A stretch of DNA of 6,547 bases, taken from positions 1-6,547 of the forward strand of contig JAATEW010000420.1 in assembly GCA_015655535.1 (NCBI GenBank). Direction: 5' to 3'. Every line of letters starts with the position of its first letter. The stretch's first letter is position 1. The translations under genes and the position numbers were made by a program. Of this stretch, positions 1-5,840 are shown one piece after another. The notes beneath the pieces were generated by a model that had not been told where the DNA came from, ran no database searches, and saw only the letters and a program-made list of their open reading frames with translations. This DNA is from Hyphomicrobiales bacterium. Its GTDB lineage: Bacteria > Pseudomonadota > Alphaproteobacteria > Rhizobiales > Beijerinckiaceae.

Positions 1-3
1 GAC

Positions 4-1623
4 CTAACCCAAATTCAGCTCCTTGAAGAAATCATTGCCCTTGTCGTCGATCACGATGAAGGCCGGAAAATTCTCGACCTCGATCTTCCAAATCGCCTCC
101 ATCCCAAGCTCGGGATATTCCAGGACTTCGACCTTCCGGATGCAGTCTTGCGCGAGCCGCGCCGCCGGACCGCCGATCGAGCCCAGATAGAGTCCGCCAT
201 GTCTGGCACAGGCCTCGCGCACTTGCGGCGAGCGGTTGCCTTTCGCCAGCATGACCTTGGAGCCGCCCGCCTTTTGGAAATCCTCGACGAAGGAATCCAT
301 CCGTCCCGCCGTCGTCGGACCGAAGGAGCCTGACGCGAAACCTTCCGGCGTCTTGGCCGGCCCCGCATAATAGACGGGATGATTTTTGAAATAATCGGGC
401 AGCGGCTCACCCTTCTCAAGCCGCTCCCTGATCTTGGCATGCGCGAGATCGCGCGCGACAATCATCGGCCCCGTCAGCGACAGCCGCGTCTTGATCGGAT
501 AGCTGCTCAAGGTAGCCAGGATTTCCGCCATCGGCTTTGTCAGATCGATCGCGACGACGGCGCCCCCAAGCGCCGCTTCGTCGATGGCAGGCAGATATTT
601 CGCCGGATCATGCTCAAGCTCTTCGACGAAAACGCCGTCCTTGGTGATCTTGCCCAATGCCTGCCGATCCGCCGAACAGGAGACGCCGATGCCGATCGGC
701 AGCGACGCACCATGGCGCGGCAGGCGGATCACGCGCACGTCATGGCAAAAATATTTGCCGCCGAATTGCGCGCCGACGCCGAGCTGCTGCGTGAGCCTGT
801 GGATTTCCTCCTCAAGCCCGATATCGCGGAAGGCATGGCCATCGGCGCCGCCTTGCGTCGGTAGCCCATCGTAATAGCGCGCCGAGGCGAGCTTCACCGT
901 CTTCATCGTCTGCTCGGCGGATGTGCCGCCGATCACGATCGCGAGATGATAGGGCGGACAGGCGGCGGTGCCGAGCGTCAGAATCTTTTCCTTCAAGAAA
1001 GCGACAAGCTTCTCATGCGTCAGGATCGAGGGCGTCGCCTGAAAAAGAAAGCTCTTGTTGGCGGAGCCGCCGCCCTTCGCCATGAAGAGAAATTTATAGG
1101 CTTCTTCGCCGTCGCTATAGATCTCGATCTGCGCCGGCAGATTGGTCTTGGTGTTGGTTTCCTCAAACATCGAAAGCGGCGCAAGTTGCGAATAGCGCAG
1201 ATTCTTTTTCGCGTAGGCGTCCATAATGCCTTCGGCGAGCGCGCTTTCGTCATCGCCTTCGGTGAACACGAGCCGCCCCTTCTTGCCCATCACGATCGCC
1301 GTGCCCGTATCCTGGCACATGGGCAGAACACCGCCTGCTGCGATATTGGCGTTCTTCAAAAGGTCATAGGCCACGAATTTATCGTTGGAGCTTGCCTCGG
1401 GATCATCGAGGATCTTGACGAGCTGGGCCAAATGCCCTGGCCGCAGCAGATGATTAATGTCGATCATCGCCGTCTCGGCGAGAAGCCGCATCGCCTCGCG
1501 GTCGACGACCAGTATCTCGCGCCCACCGAAGGGCTGCAACGACACGCCCTCCGACGTCAGTTTGCGATAAGGCGTCGTGTCATGATCCGACGAAAAGAGA
1601 GGGCGGTAGAGAAATGACATCAT
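4..1623 (-). CDS. fumA: Class I (iron-sulfur) fumarate hydratase
   Basis: This enzyme hydrates fumarate to L-malate in the cytosolic TCA cycle, using an oxygen-sensitive [4Fe-4S] cluster. The 539-residue protein has the full two-domain class I architecture, an N-terminal alpha domain (about 1-330) and a C-terminal beta domain (about 370-539), with the usual length near 540-550. The three expected cluster ligands are visible: Cys103 in PMCQDTGT, Cys222 in AACPPYH and Cys316 in GVSCSADR. Their spacing (119 and 94 residues) equals what I recall for E. coli FumA. The beta domain carries the conserved SGSFGPTTAGRMD (431-443) and KGNRS (461-465). The gene starts with two Met codons: an AGGA at 1628-1631 lies 4 bases from the first ATG (1623) and 7 from the second (1620), so initiation at 1620 is quite possible. 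It is divergent from glucokinase. Class I enzymes can also accept mesaconate or related diacids, which sequence alone cannot exclude. The fumA/fumB/fumC naming is conventional, the class assignment is firm. Confidence 0.95.
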   Translation of the reverse strand: MMSFLYRPLFSSDHDTTPYRKLTSEGVSLQPFGGREILVVDREAMRLLAETAMIDINHLLRPGHLAQLVKILDDPEASSNDKFVAYDLLKNANIAAGGVLPMCQDTGTAIVMGKKGRLVFTEGDDESALAEGIMDAYAKKNLRYSQLAPLSMFEETNTKTNLPAQIEIYSDGEEAYKFLFMAKGGGSANKSFLFQATPSILTHEKLVAFLKEKILTLGTAACPPYHLAIVIGGTSAEQTMKTVKLASARYYDGLPTQGGADGHAFRDIGLEEEIHRLTQQLGVGAQFGGKYFCHDVRVIRLPRHGASLPIGIGVSCSADRQALGKITKDGVFVEELEHDPAKYLPAIDEAALGGAVVAIDLTKPMAEILATLSSYPIKTRLSLTGPMIVARDLAHAKIRERLEKGEPLPDYFKNHPVYYAGPAKTPEGFASGSFGPTTAGRMDSFVEDFQKAGGSKVMLAKGNRSPQVREACARHGGLYLGSIGGPAARLAQDCIRKVEVLEYPELGMEAIWKIEVENFPAFIVIDDKGNDFFKELNLG

Positions 1624-1627
1624 CCTG

Positions 1628-1631
1628 TCCT
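1628..1631 (-). promoter_or_regulatory. Ribosome binding site of the fumarase gene
   Basis: AGGA reads on the minus strand just upstream of the tandem ATG-ATG. It is 4 bases from the first ATG and 7 from the second, so spacing favours the second ATG (1620), giving a 538-residue protein. Confidence 0.5.
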
Positions 1632-1675
1632 AGCCGAGTTTTTCGCCCTTGTTTAAACTGGGGCCCGCTTCATTT

Positions 1676-1683
1676 GAAGGGAA
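1676..1683 (+). promoter_or_regulatory. Shine-Dalgarno-like GAAGGGAA upstream of glucokinase
   Basis: GAAGGGAA ends 3 bases before a TTG at 1687 that is in frame with glucokinase; its AAGG core is 6 bases from that TTG. This is the only good ribosome binding site in the fumarase-glucokinase spacer. It would fit a glucokinase with 23 extra N-terminal residues (MACLRIPLKHAVAAY...). The ATG codons at 1756 and 1762 that homology favours have no recognisable site. It also overlaps a small inverted repeat (CTTCA-TT-TGAAG, 1668-1679). Confidence 0.3.
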
Positions 1684-1755
1684 CCTTTGGCATGCTTGCG
1701 CATCCCCCTCAAACATGCGGTGGCTGCGTACAACTCGGACTGGCACGACACGCAC

Positions 1756-2760
1756 ATGGCGATGAGCTTTCCTTTTCCCGTCCTTCTTTCGGATATAGGC
1801 GGGACGAATGTCCGCTTCGCGCTCGCCAAAGCGCCGGGCCTCGCGCTCGAACATGGCCCTCATATGAAGACGGCGGATCATCCGAGCCTCGAAGCGGCGA
1901 TCGAAGCCTCGCGCGCGTTTTTTTCGGCGGTGCCGCGCTCGATGATCGCCTGCGCGGCCGGCCCCATCGACGGCCGCAAGGTCAAGATGACCAATGCGGC
2001 CTGGAGCATCGACGGCGCGGCCGTCGCCGCGGCGGCCAAGCTCGACCAAGGGCTCCTTCTCAATGATTTCGAGGCACAGGCCTTGAGCCTCGCGGCCCTC
2101 CCCGCCGCGTCCACACAATGGATCGGCGGCACGCGAGAAGGCATCGGTCCACAACTCGTGCTTGGCCCCGGCACCGGCCTCGGCGTCAGCCTCCTATTGA
2201 ACATAGGCCAAAAATTCGTGGCGCTGCCGAGTGAGGCCGGTCATGTCGATTTCGGCGCAACCAATCTCGGCGAGGCCAAAATCTGGAGCAAGATGGCGGG
2301 ACCGCCCTTTCGCGTCACCGCGGAGGCCTTACTCTCCGGTCCGGGCCTCGTCCGGCTGCATTTCGCGCGGCTTGCCGCGCTCGGCAAAGACAGTCCCAGC
2401 CATGATGATGTTTCTCTCGTGGCGGAGGCCCATGTGCATCCGCAAGGCGAGGAAGCCACGACCTTGCGGCTCTTCTGGAATTTGATCGCGCGTTTCGCCG
2501 GCGACATGGCACTGGCCTTCCTGGCCAAAGGCGGCGTTACCTTCGCAGGTGGCGTCCTTCCAAAAATGACGGCTTTTCTGGATGAGACGGAATTCCGGGC
2601 GCATTTCGAAAACAAGGCGCCCTACGTTGCCTTGATGCAAAAGATCGGCACGCGCCTCATCATCGCGCCCGACTCCGTCCTCGACGGCATGGCCGCGATC
2701 GCCGCCGCGCCCGGCTATTATGCGCTCGACGACGAACGCCGTGCCTGGTGCCAAACCTGA
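1756..2760 (+). CDS. glk: Glucokinase, ROK-unrelated E. coli Glk family
   Basis: It phosphorylates glucose to glucose-6-phosphate with ATP in the cytosol, feeding the Entner-Doudoroff, pentose phosphate or glycolytic routes. From the ATG at 1756 the protein has 334 residues, close to E. coli Glk (321). Visible in order: phosphate-1 loop SDIGGTNVRFA (12-22), LLNDFEAQAL with the likely catalytic Asp104 (101-110), phosphate-2 loop LGPGTGLGVS (136-145), PSEAGHVDF with sugar-binding Glu160 and His163, Glu190 before LLSGPGLV, and the C-terminal KGGVTFAGGVLPKM (258-271). The Glu160-Glu190 spacing of 30 matches my recollection of E. coli Glk. The start is uncertain: the motif lies at residue 12 from ATG 1756, typical for the family, but this ATG lacks a ribosome binding site, while an in-frame TTG at 1687 has one. 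ATG 1762 is a further option. It converges on ptsN with stop codons three bases apart. I see no convincing promoter. Confidence 0.93.
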   Translation: MAMSFPFPVLLSDIGGTNVRFALAKAPGLALEHGPHMKTADHPSLEAAIEASRAFFSAVPRSMIACAAGPIDGRKVKMTNAAWSIDGAAVAAAAKLDQGLLLNDFEAQALSLAALPAASTQWIGGTREGIGPQLVLGPGTGLGVSLLLNIGQKFVALPSEAGHVDFGATNLGEAKIWSKMAGPPFRVTAEALLSGPGLVRLHFARLAALGKDSPSHDDVSLVAEAHVHPQGEEATTLRLFWNLIARFAGDMALAFLAKGGVTFAGGVLPKMTAFLDETEFRAHFENKAPYVALMQKIGTRLIIAPDSVLDGMAAIAAAPGYYALDDERRAWCQT

Positions 2761-2763
2761 CAA

Positions 2764-3228
2764 TCAAGCCGCGCGCGAGGCAGGTTCCTGAGTCAGCACG
2801 GCATAAAGCGCCGTGGGATCGCGCGTGGATCTGAGCTTGGCGGTCAAGGACGCGTCGCGCAGCATACGTGCGATCCGCGCCAGCGCTTTTAGATGATCCG
2901 CTCCGGCCGATTCTGGCGCAATCAGAAGGAAAATCAGATCGACAGGAACATTGTCGAGCGCTTCGAAATCGAGCGGCCGTTCTAGCCGCGCGAAGATCCC
3001 GAAGATCGCCGGTGCTTTCGCCAATTTGCCATGCGGAATGGCAATGCCTCCGCCGACGCCGGTTGAACCCAGGCGCTCGCGTTGAAGCAAAGCGTCGAAA
3101 ATTTCGCGCGAGGGCAGACCGGACAAAAGCCCGGCGTGCTCGCTCAACTCCTGCAAAGCCTGCTTCTTCGTGTTGACCTTCAACGAAGGAAGCATGGATT
3201 TGGGGGTGATCAACTCGGTCAAATTCAT
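2764..3228 (-). CDS. ptsN: Nitrogen-regulatory PTS enzyme IIA (EIIA-Ntr)
   Basis: EIIA-Ntr is the terminal phosphoacceptor of the PTS-Ntr phosphorelay (EI-Ntr to NPr to EIIA-Ntr). It is a cytosolic regulator rather than a sugar transporter, and in other bacteria its phosphorylation state affects potassium transport, nitrogen and carbon metabolism. The 154-residue protein is one EIIA fructose/mannitol-type domain of the usual length. The active-site region GVGGGIAIPHGK (57-68) contains the phosphorylatable His66; a second conserved histidine is His112 in ADHLKALARIARML. The start MNLTELITPKSMLPSLKV agrees with alphaproteobacterial PtsN N-termini, although the ATG has no Shine-Dalgarno sequence and an in-frame TAG immediately precedes it. 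It lies downstream of hpf across a 130-base spacer holding two hairpins, so it is probably cotranscribed or expressed from a processed message. NPr and EI-Ntr genes are not in this window. Confidence 0.95.
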   Translation of the reverse strand: MNLTELITPKSMLPSLKVNTKKQALQELSEHAGLLSGLPSREIFDALLQRERLGSTGVGGGIAIPHGKLAKAPAIFGIFARLERPLDFEALDNVPVDLIFLLIAPESAGADHLKALARIARMLRDASLTAKLRSTRDPTALYAVLTQEPASRAA

Positions 3229-3278
3229 CTATTTAGAAAATCCGGTGAGGAGAGATAACTGATCTGGAGCGATTCTGC

Positions 3279-3307
3279 GCTTGCGCGCGGGGAGACCGTG
3301 CGCAAGC
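3279..3307 (-). other. RNA hairpin in hpf-ptsN spacer (ptsN-proximal)
   Basis: GCTTGCGC (3279-3286) and GCGCAAGC (3300-3307) form a perfect 8-bp stem around a 13-base loop. In the hpf-to-ptsN transcript it lies about 50 bases upstream of the ptsN start. No T-run follows, so it is not a canonical intrinsic terminator. A processing or stability element, or an attenuator part, are possibilities by inference only. Confidence 0.4.
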
Positions 3308-3315
3308 CGTCGGTC

Positions 3316-3336
3316 ATTGCTCTCGCGAGGAGCAAT
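3316..3336 (-). other. RNA hairpin in hpf-ptsN spacer (hpf-proximal)
   Basis: ATTGCTC (3316-3322) and GAGCAAT (3330-3336) form a perfect 7-bp stem with a 7-base loop that itself contains the palindrome TCGCGA. It begins 22 bases after the hpf stop codon in the transcript. It lacks a trailing T-run, so I do not call it a terminator. It is the first of two tandem hairpins between hpf and ptsN. Confidence 0.4.
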
Positions 3337-3358
3337 CCCGCGTTCAACATTCGCATCC

Positions 3359-3928
3359 TTATGCCAATATGGTGTCGATCCAGCCGATATTACCGTCAGC
3401 CCGCCGGTAAACGATGTTGGGCCGGCCATCCCCCGCGTGACGGAAAACCACAACAGGCACATTGGTCAAGTCGAGTTCAAGCACCGCGCTCGAAACCGTC
3501 ATTTCCTTCAGGGAGGTCCGAGGCTCGGCGATGACCGCCGGCGACGGTTCGCCCCGGTTGACCCTATCGAGCCCATCCAACTCGTCCTTGCCCGCCGTTT
3601 GCACCTCGATGCCTTGCGGGAAATCCTGCACGCCATGCTTATTGCGAATGCGGCGCTTGTAACGGCGCAGCCGCTCTTCGATCCGGTCGGCGGCACGATT
3701 GAAACTGGCATAAGGCTCATGCGCCTCCGCCTCGACCTGAAGCGTCATCCCGGACACGAGATGTAAAGTGCAATCGGCGCGAAAGCCTGAGCCTTCCGGT
3801 TCGATTGTGACATGCCCGCTGATCGGTCCGGCGGAAAACTTCGAGATGGTCGTATCGATACGGCTCCGCACATGGGACCGTAAAGCTTCACCAATGTTGA
3901 TATTTTTGCCTGAGACACGCAAGGCCAT
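3359..3928 (-). CDS. hpf: Long-form ribosome hibernation promoting factor
   Basis: Long-form Hpf binds the decoding centre of the 30S subunit and pairs ribosomes into inactive 100S dimers in slow growth or starvation. The 189-residue protein has both parts of the long form: an N-terminal S30AE domain (about 1-100), with MALRVSGKNINIGEALRSHVRSRI at the start and a basic helix NRAADRIEERLRRYKRRIRNKH (77-98), then a variable linker (about 105-135), and a C-terminal dimerisation domain (about 140-187) ending VFRHAGDGRPNIVYRRADGNIGWID. The short gammaproteobacterial Hpf (about 95 residues) lacks this tail, so dimerisation should not need a separate RMF. The start is supported by GGAG 6 bases upstream (3935-3938). 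It sits between rpoN (241-base spacer) and ptsN (130-base spacer). Older annotations often call it sigma-54 modulation protein, a label from its position next to rpoN. Confidence 0.95.
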   Translation of the reverse strand: MALRVSGKNINIGEALRSHVRSRIDTTISKFSAGPISGHVTIEPEGSGFRADCTLHLVSGMTLQVEAEAHEPYASFNRAADRIEERLRRYKRRIRNKHGVQDFPQGIEVQTAGKDELDGLDRVNRGEPSPAVIAEPRTSLKEMTVSSAVLELDLTNVPVVVFRHAGDGRPNIVYRRADGNIGWIDTILA

Positions 3929-3934
3929 GGCCTA

Positions 3935-3947
3935 CTCCGTTTCCTCC
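3935..3947 (-). promoter_or_regulatory. Ribosome binding region of hpf
   Basis: Minus-strand GGAG at 3935-3938 lies 6 bases from the hpf ATG, with a second stronger GGAGG at 3943-3947. The first is at ideal spacing and fixes the hpf start. hpf thus has a good ribosome binding site, unlike rpoN and ptsN in the same block. Confidence 0.6.
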
Positions 3948-3962
3948 AGCAATCTTTGGCCC

Positions 3963-3977
3963 GGGAATGAAGTTCCC
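3963..3977 (-). repeat. Inverted repeat GGGAA-N5-TTCCC in hpf leader
   Basis: GGGAA (3963-3967) and TTCCC (3973-3977) flank TGAAG, about 35 bases upstream of the hpf ATG and just before its GGAGG. It may form a short hairpin in the leader or act as an operator half-site pair. A 10-base palindrome CTTTTAAAAG lies next to it at 3980-3989. No function can be assigned. Confidence 0.3.
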
Positions 3978-3988
3978 CGCTTTTAAAA

Positions 3989-4017
3989 GGGTTAGGAGCG
4001 TCCCGCCCCCCTGTCAA
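3989..4017 (-). promoter_or_regulatory. Possible hpf promoter with perfect TTGACA -35
   Basis: A perfect TTGACA reads on the minus strand at 4017-4012, followed after 17 bases by TAACCC (3994-3989). The -35 is ideal but the -10 is poor. Alphaproteobacterial promoters often rely more on the -35, so this is a weak candidate; it would give an hpf leader of roughly 55 bases. Confidence 0.25.
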
Positions 4018-4042
4018 TGGGACCAAGAGGCTGAGCCTTGCC

Positions 4043-4051
4043 ATTATTACA
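4043..4051 (-). promoter_or_regulatory. Possible extended -10 promoter for hpf
   Basis: TG-T-AATAAT reads on the minus strand from 4051 to 4043, an extended -10 with five of six matches to TATAAT. It sits in a short AT-rich patch (about 4043-4075) unlike the surrounding GC-rich DNA. No good -35 is present at 16-18 bases. It would give hpf, and perhaps ptsN, a start independent of rpoN with a leader near 110 bases. Confidence 0.3.
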
Positions 4052-4104
4052 TATAGATATCAGTGATTTGCATTGCTAACCGCCGCATTGTCAGGCGAAT
4101 TTGG

Positions 4105-4140
4105 CCTGGCTGGAATAGCTCCAGGTTCTGTGTCTGGAGC
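4105..4140 (-). other. Overlapping alternative hairpins downstream of rpoN
   Basis: GCTCCAG (4118-4124) pairs perfectly with CTGGAGC (4134-4140) across a 9-base loop, beginning 29 bases after the rpoN stop in the transcript. The same TCCAG (4120-4124) can instead pair with CTGGA (4110-4114), or CCAGG (4121-4125) with CCTGG (4105-4109). The structures are mutually exclusive. No T-run follows in the direction of transcription, so this is not a standard terminator. Confidence 0.35.
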
Positions 4141-4169
4141 AAAATGCTGCGGATATCTTTGGCTGGCTT

Positions 4170-5723
4170 TTAATGCATAGCCTTTTCGCGCCGTCTCGCC
4201 ACGGATGACGGGATTCTCAGGCTCTCGCGATATTTCGCGACCGTCCGCCGGGCGATGTCTATATTCGAATCCTTCAACCGCGCGACAATGGCGTCATCGG
4301 ACAGAACGTCGCCCGCGTTTTCCTGCTCGATCATTTGCTTGATCCGGAAACGGACGGATTCAGCCGAATGCGCGTCGCCGCCATTATGCGAAGCAATCGA
4401 TGCGGTGAAGAAATATTTGAGTTCGAACAGGCCGCGCGGCGTCGTCATGAATTTATTCGAGGTCACGCGCGACACGGTCGATTCGTGCATGCCGATCGCA
4501 TCGGCGATGGTTTTCAGATTGAGCGGCCGCAAATGTTCGACGCCATGCGCGAAAAACGCATCTTGCTGACGCACGATCTCGCTCGATACTTTGAGGATGG
4601 TGCGCGCCCTCTGTTCGAGACTTTTCGTCAGCCAATTCGCGGTCTGCAGACAGTTGGAGATGAAGGTTTTGTCGGCATCATTGCCCTTGTTGCGCGAAAC
4701 GCGCGTGGCATAGGTCTGGTTGACGAGGATGCGCGGCAGAACTTCCGAGTTCAATTCGACATGCCAGGACCCGTCCGGCATCGGCTGGACCAAGACATCG
4801 GGCACGACAGGCTGAATCGCCGCGCCGCCGAACGCCCGGCCCGGACGCGGATCGAGCCTCCTAATCTCGGCGACCATGTCGAGCATGTCTTCTTCATCGA
4901 CGCCGCAGATCTTTCGCAGGCTGGCCAAATCCCGCTTCGCCAATAGATCAAGATTGGCGACAAGCGCCTGCATGGCCGGATCGAACCGGTCGCGTTCGCG
5001 CAGCTGGATGCTCAAACATTCGGCAAGGTTGCGGGCGGCGACGCCGCATGGATCGAAGGTCTGAATTTTCTTGAGGATCTTTTCGACAAGCTGCGGCGCG
5101 GTGCCAAGCCGTTCGGCGATTTCGTGGATATCTTCCATCAGATAGCCGGTATCATCGATCGAATCGATCAAGGCATGGCCGATCATGCGTTCCACGGCGT
5201 CGGTCGTCGCCAGCACGAGCTGACCGGCGAGATGATCCTTAAGGCCCAATTCCGCCGCCACATAGGCTTCGAGATTGGCGACCTCGCCATCGCCCGAAGG
5301 GCTTGAAGACCCGGACCAGGAGGTCGCGGAAAGCCCGTTGGCATCGGTCATGTCGTGATGTTCAGCCGGGGCGTGGACCCGGTCGTCATCGAACGTATTG
5401 GACAATTCCGTTCCTAGGCTCGCTTCGAGCGCGCCCCGGTCGGTCGCAAATGTGTCGGAGCTCCAGTCGGTGTCCGAGGCATCGTTGAACTCGAGATTGT
5501 TCTGGCTTTCCGCGCCGGCCTGTCCGTCGCTGACCCCTACCATTTCATGCGGGTCGGGCGCGTCCTCGGCGCGTTCCAGAAGCGGATTGCGTTCGAGCTC
5601 TTCCTGGACGAATGCGGCCAGTTCCAGATTGGAAAATTGAAGAAGCTTAATGGCCTGCAGAAGCTGCGGTGTCATTACCAGGGATTGGCCCTGGCGCATG
5701 ATGAGCTTGGTCGTAAGCGCCAT
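4170..5723 (-). CDS. rpoN: RNA polymerase sigma-54 factor
   Basis: Sigma-54 directs core RNA polymerase to -24/-12 promoters that need AAA+ activators such as NtrC, typically for nitrogen assimilation and other inducible functions. The 517-residue protein has the family order: glutamine- and leucine-rich Region I (about 1-50, MRQGQSLVMTPQLLQAIKLL), an acidic, Ser/Asp-rich Region II (about 51-150), the core-binding domain (about 150-330, with FDPCGVAARNLAECL at 223-237), a helix-turn-helix (LKTIADAIGMHESTVSRV, 403-420) and the invariant RpoN box ARRTVAKYRE (491-500) that contacts the -24 element. It looks intact and functional. The start at 5723 matches alphaproteobacterial N-termini and cannot move upstream because an in-frame TAA touches the ATG. 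There is no Shine-Dalgarno sequence at normal spacing; the nearest good one (GGAGG) is more than 30 bases upstream. It follows lptB by 173 bases and precedes hpf. Confidence 0.97.
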   Translation of the reverse strand: MALTTKLIMRQGQSLVMTPQLLQAIKLLQFSNLELAAFVQEELERNPLLERAEDAPDPHEMVGVSDGQAGAESQNNLEFNDASDTDWSSDTFATDRGALEASLGTELSNTFDDDRVHAPAEHHDMTDANGLSATSWSGSSSPSGDGEVANLEAYVAAELGLKDHLAGQLVLATTDAVERMIGHALIDSIDDTGYLMEDIHEIAERLGTAPQLVEKILKKIQTFDPCGVAARNLAECLSIQLRERDRFDPAMQALVANLDLLAKRDLASLRKICGVDEEDMLDMVAEIRRLDPRPGRAFGGAAIQPVVPDVLVQPMPDGSWHVELNSEVLPRILVNQTYATRVSRNKGNDADKTFISNCLQTANWLTKSLEQRARTILKVSSEIVRQQDAFFAHGVEHLRPLNLKTIADAIGMHESTVSRVTSNKFMTTPRGLFELKYFFTASIASHNGGDAHSAESVRFRIKQMIEQENAGDVLSDDAIVARLKDSNIDIARRTVAKYRESLRIPSSVARRREKAMH

Positions 5724-5765
5724 TTATGCTGTCGACTCTACGCTTTTTTCCAGGGTCCTCCGCAT
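5724..5765 (-). other. Possible 13-codon leader ORF ahead of rpoN
   Basis: An ATG at 5765 opens a 13-residue reading frame, MRRTLEKSVESTA, whose TAA abuts the rpoN ATG directly and in the same frame. The GGAGG that could serve as a ribosome binding site lies inside its codons 2-3, with no start at normal distance after it. The frame has no strong ribosome binding site of its own. It may be chance; translational coupling to rpoN is the only reason to list it. Confidence 0.15.
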
Positions 5766-5776
5766 GCCCAAGCATG
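5763..5776 (-). other. Small hairpin in rpoN leader
   Basis: CATGC (5763-5767) and GCATG (5772-5776) form a 5-bp stem with a tetraloop, about 40 bases upstream of the rpoN ATG and next to the isolated GGAGG at 5755-5759. It is short and could be chance. Confidence 0.2.
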
Positions 5777-5793
5777 TCGCGGCCCGTTTTTTG

Positions 5794-5802
5794 CTTATAG
5801 CA
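5794..5802 (-). promoter_or_regulatory. Possible extended -10 promoter for rpoN
   Basis: TG-C-TATAAG reads on the minus strand from 5802 to 5794, five of six matches to TATAAT with the extended TGN motif. No good -35 is seen at 16-18 bases. It would give rpoN its own start between lptB and rpoN, with a leader of roughly 65 bases. Confidence 0.35.
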
Positions 5803-5810
5803 TAGAAATC

Positions 5811-5826
5811 CGCATTGCGAGTCCCA
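5811..5826 (-). promoter_or_regulatory. Sigma-54-like -24/-12 element upstream of rpoN
   Basis: The minus strand reads TGGGAC-TCGCA-ATGCG from 5826 to 5811. The invariant GG and GC are exactly 10 bases apart and 8 of 12 specified positions of TGGCACG-N4-TTGCW match. The predicted start would fall about where the sigma-70-like -10 (5794-5799) lies. This suggests, but does not show, autoregulation of rpoN; several consensus positions are wrong. Confidence 0.25.
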
Positions 5827-5840
5827 GATTCGGCGCCTAT

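Noticed and set aside
946..1617. A 223-codon plus-strand open frame antisense to fumarase
   Set aside because: It is a shadow of the fumarase gene; no domain, and the minus-strand frame has the conserved cluster cysteines.
1634..1738. CCGAGTT and AACTCGG as an inverted repeat flanking the fumarase-glucokinase spacer
   Set aside because: Seven bases separated by 91 bases is within chance for a spacer of this size.
1614..2154. Long open frames on either strand overlapping the start of glucokinase
   Set aside because: Their Arg/Gly/Ala-rich low-complexity translations are typical shadows of a high-GC gene; the glucokinase frame has all family motifs.
3229..3462. A 77-codon minus-strand open frame ending directly before the ptsN ATG
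   Set aside because: About 100 bases lie inside hpf in another frame, it has no domain or ribosome binding site, and the rest covers the hairpin spacer.
4111..4126. A second GG-N10-GC sigma-54-like match in the rpoN-hpf spacer
   Set aside because: Only about half of the consensus positions match and it lies within the hairpin sequence; expected by chance in GC-rich DNA.
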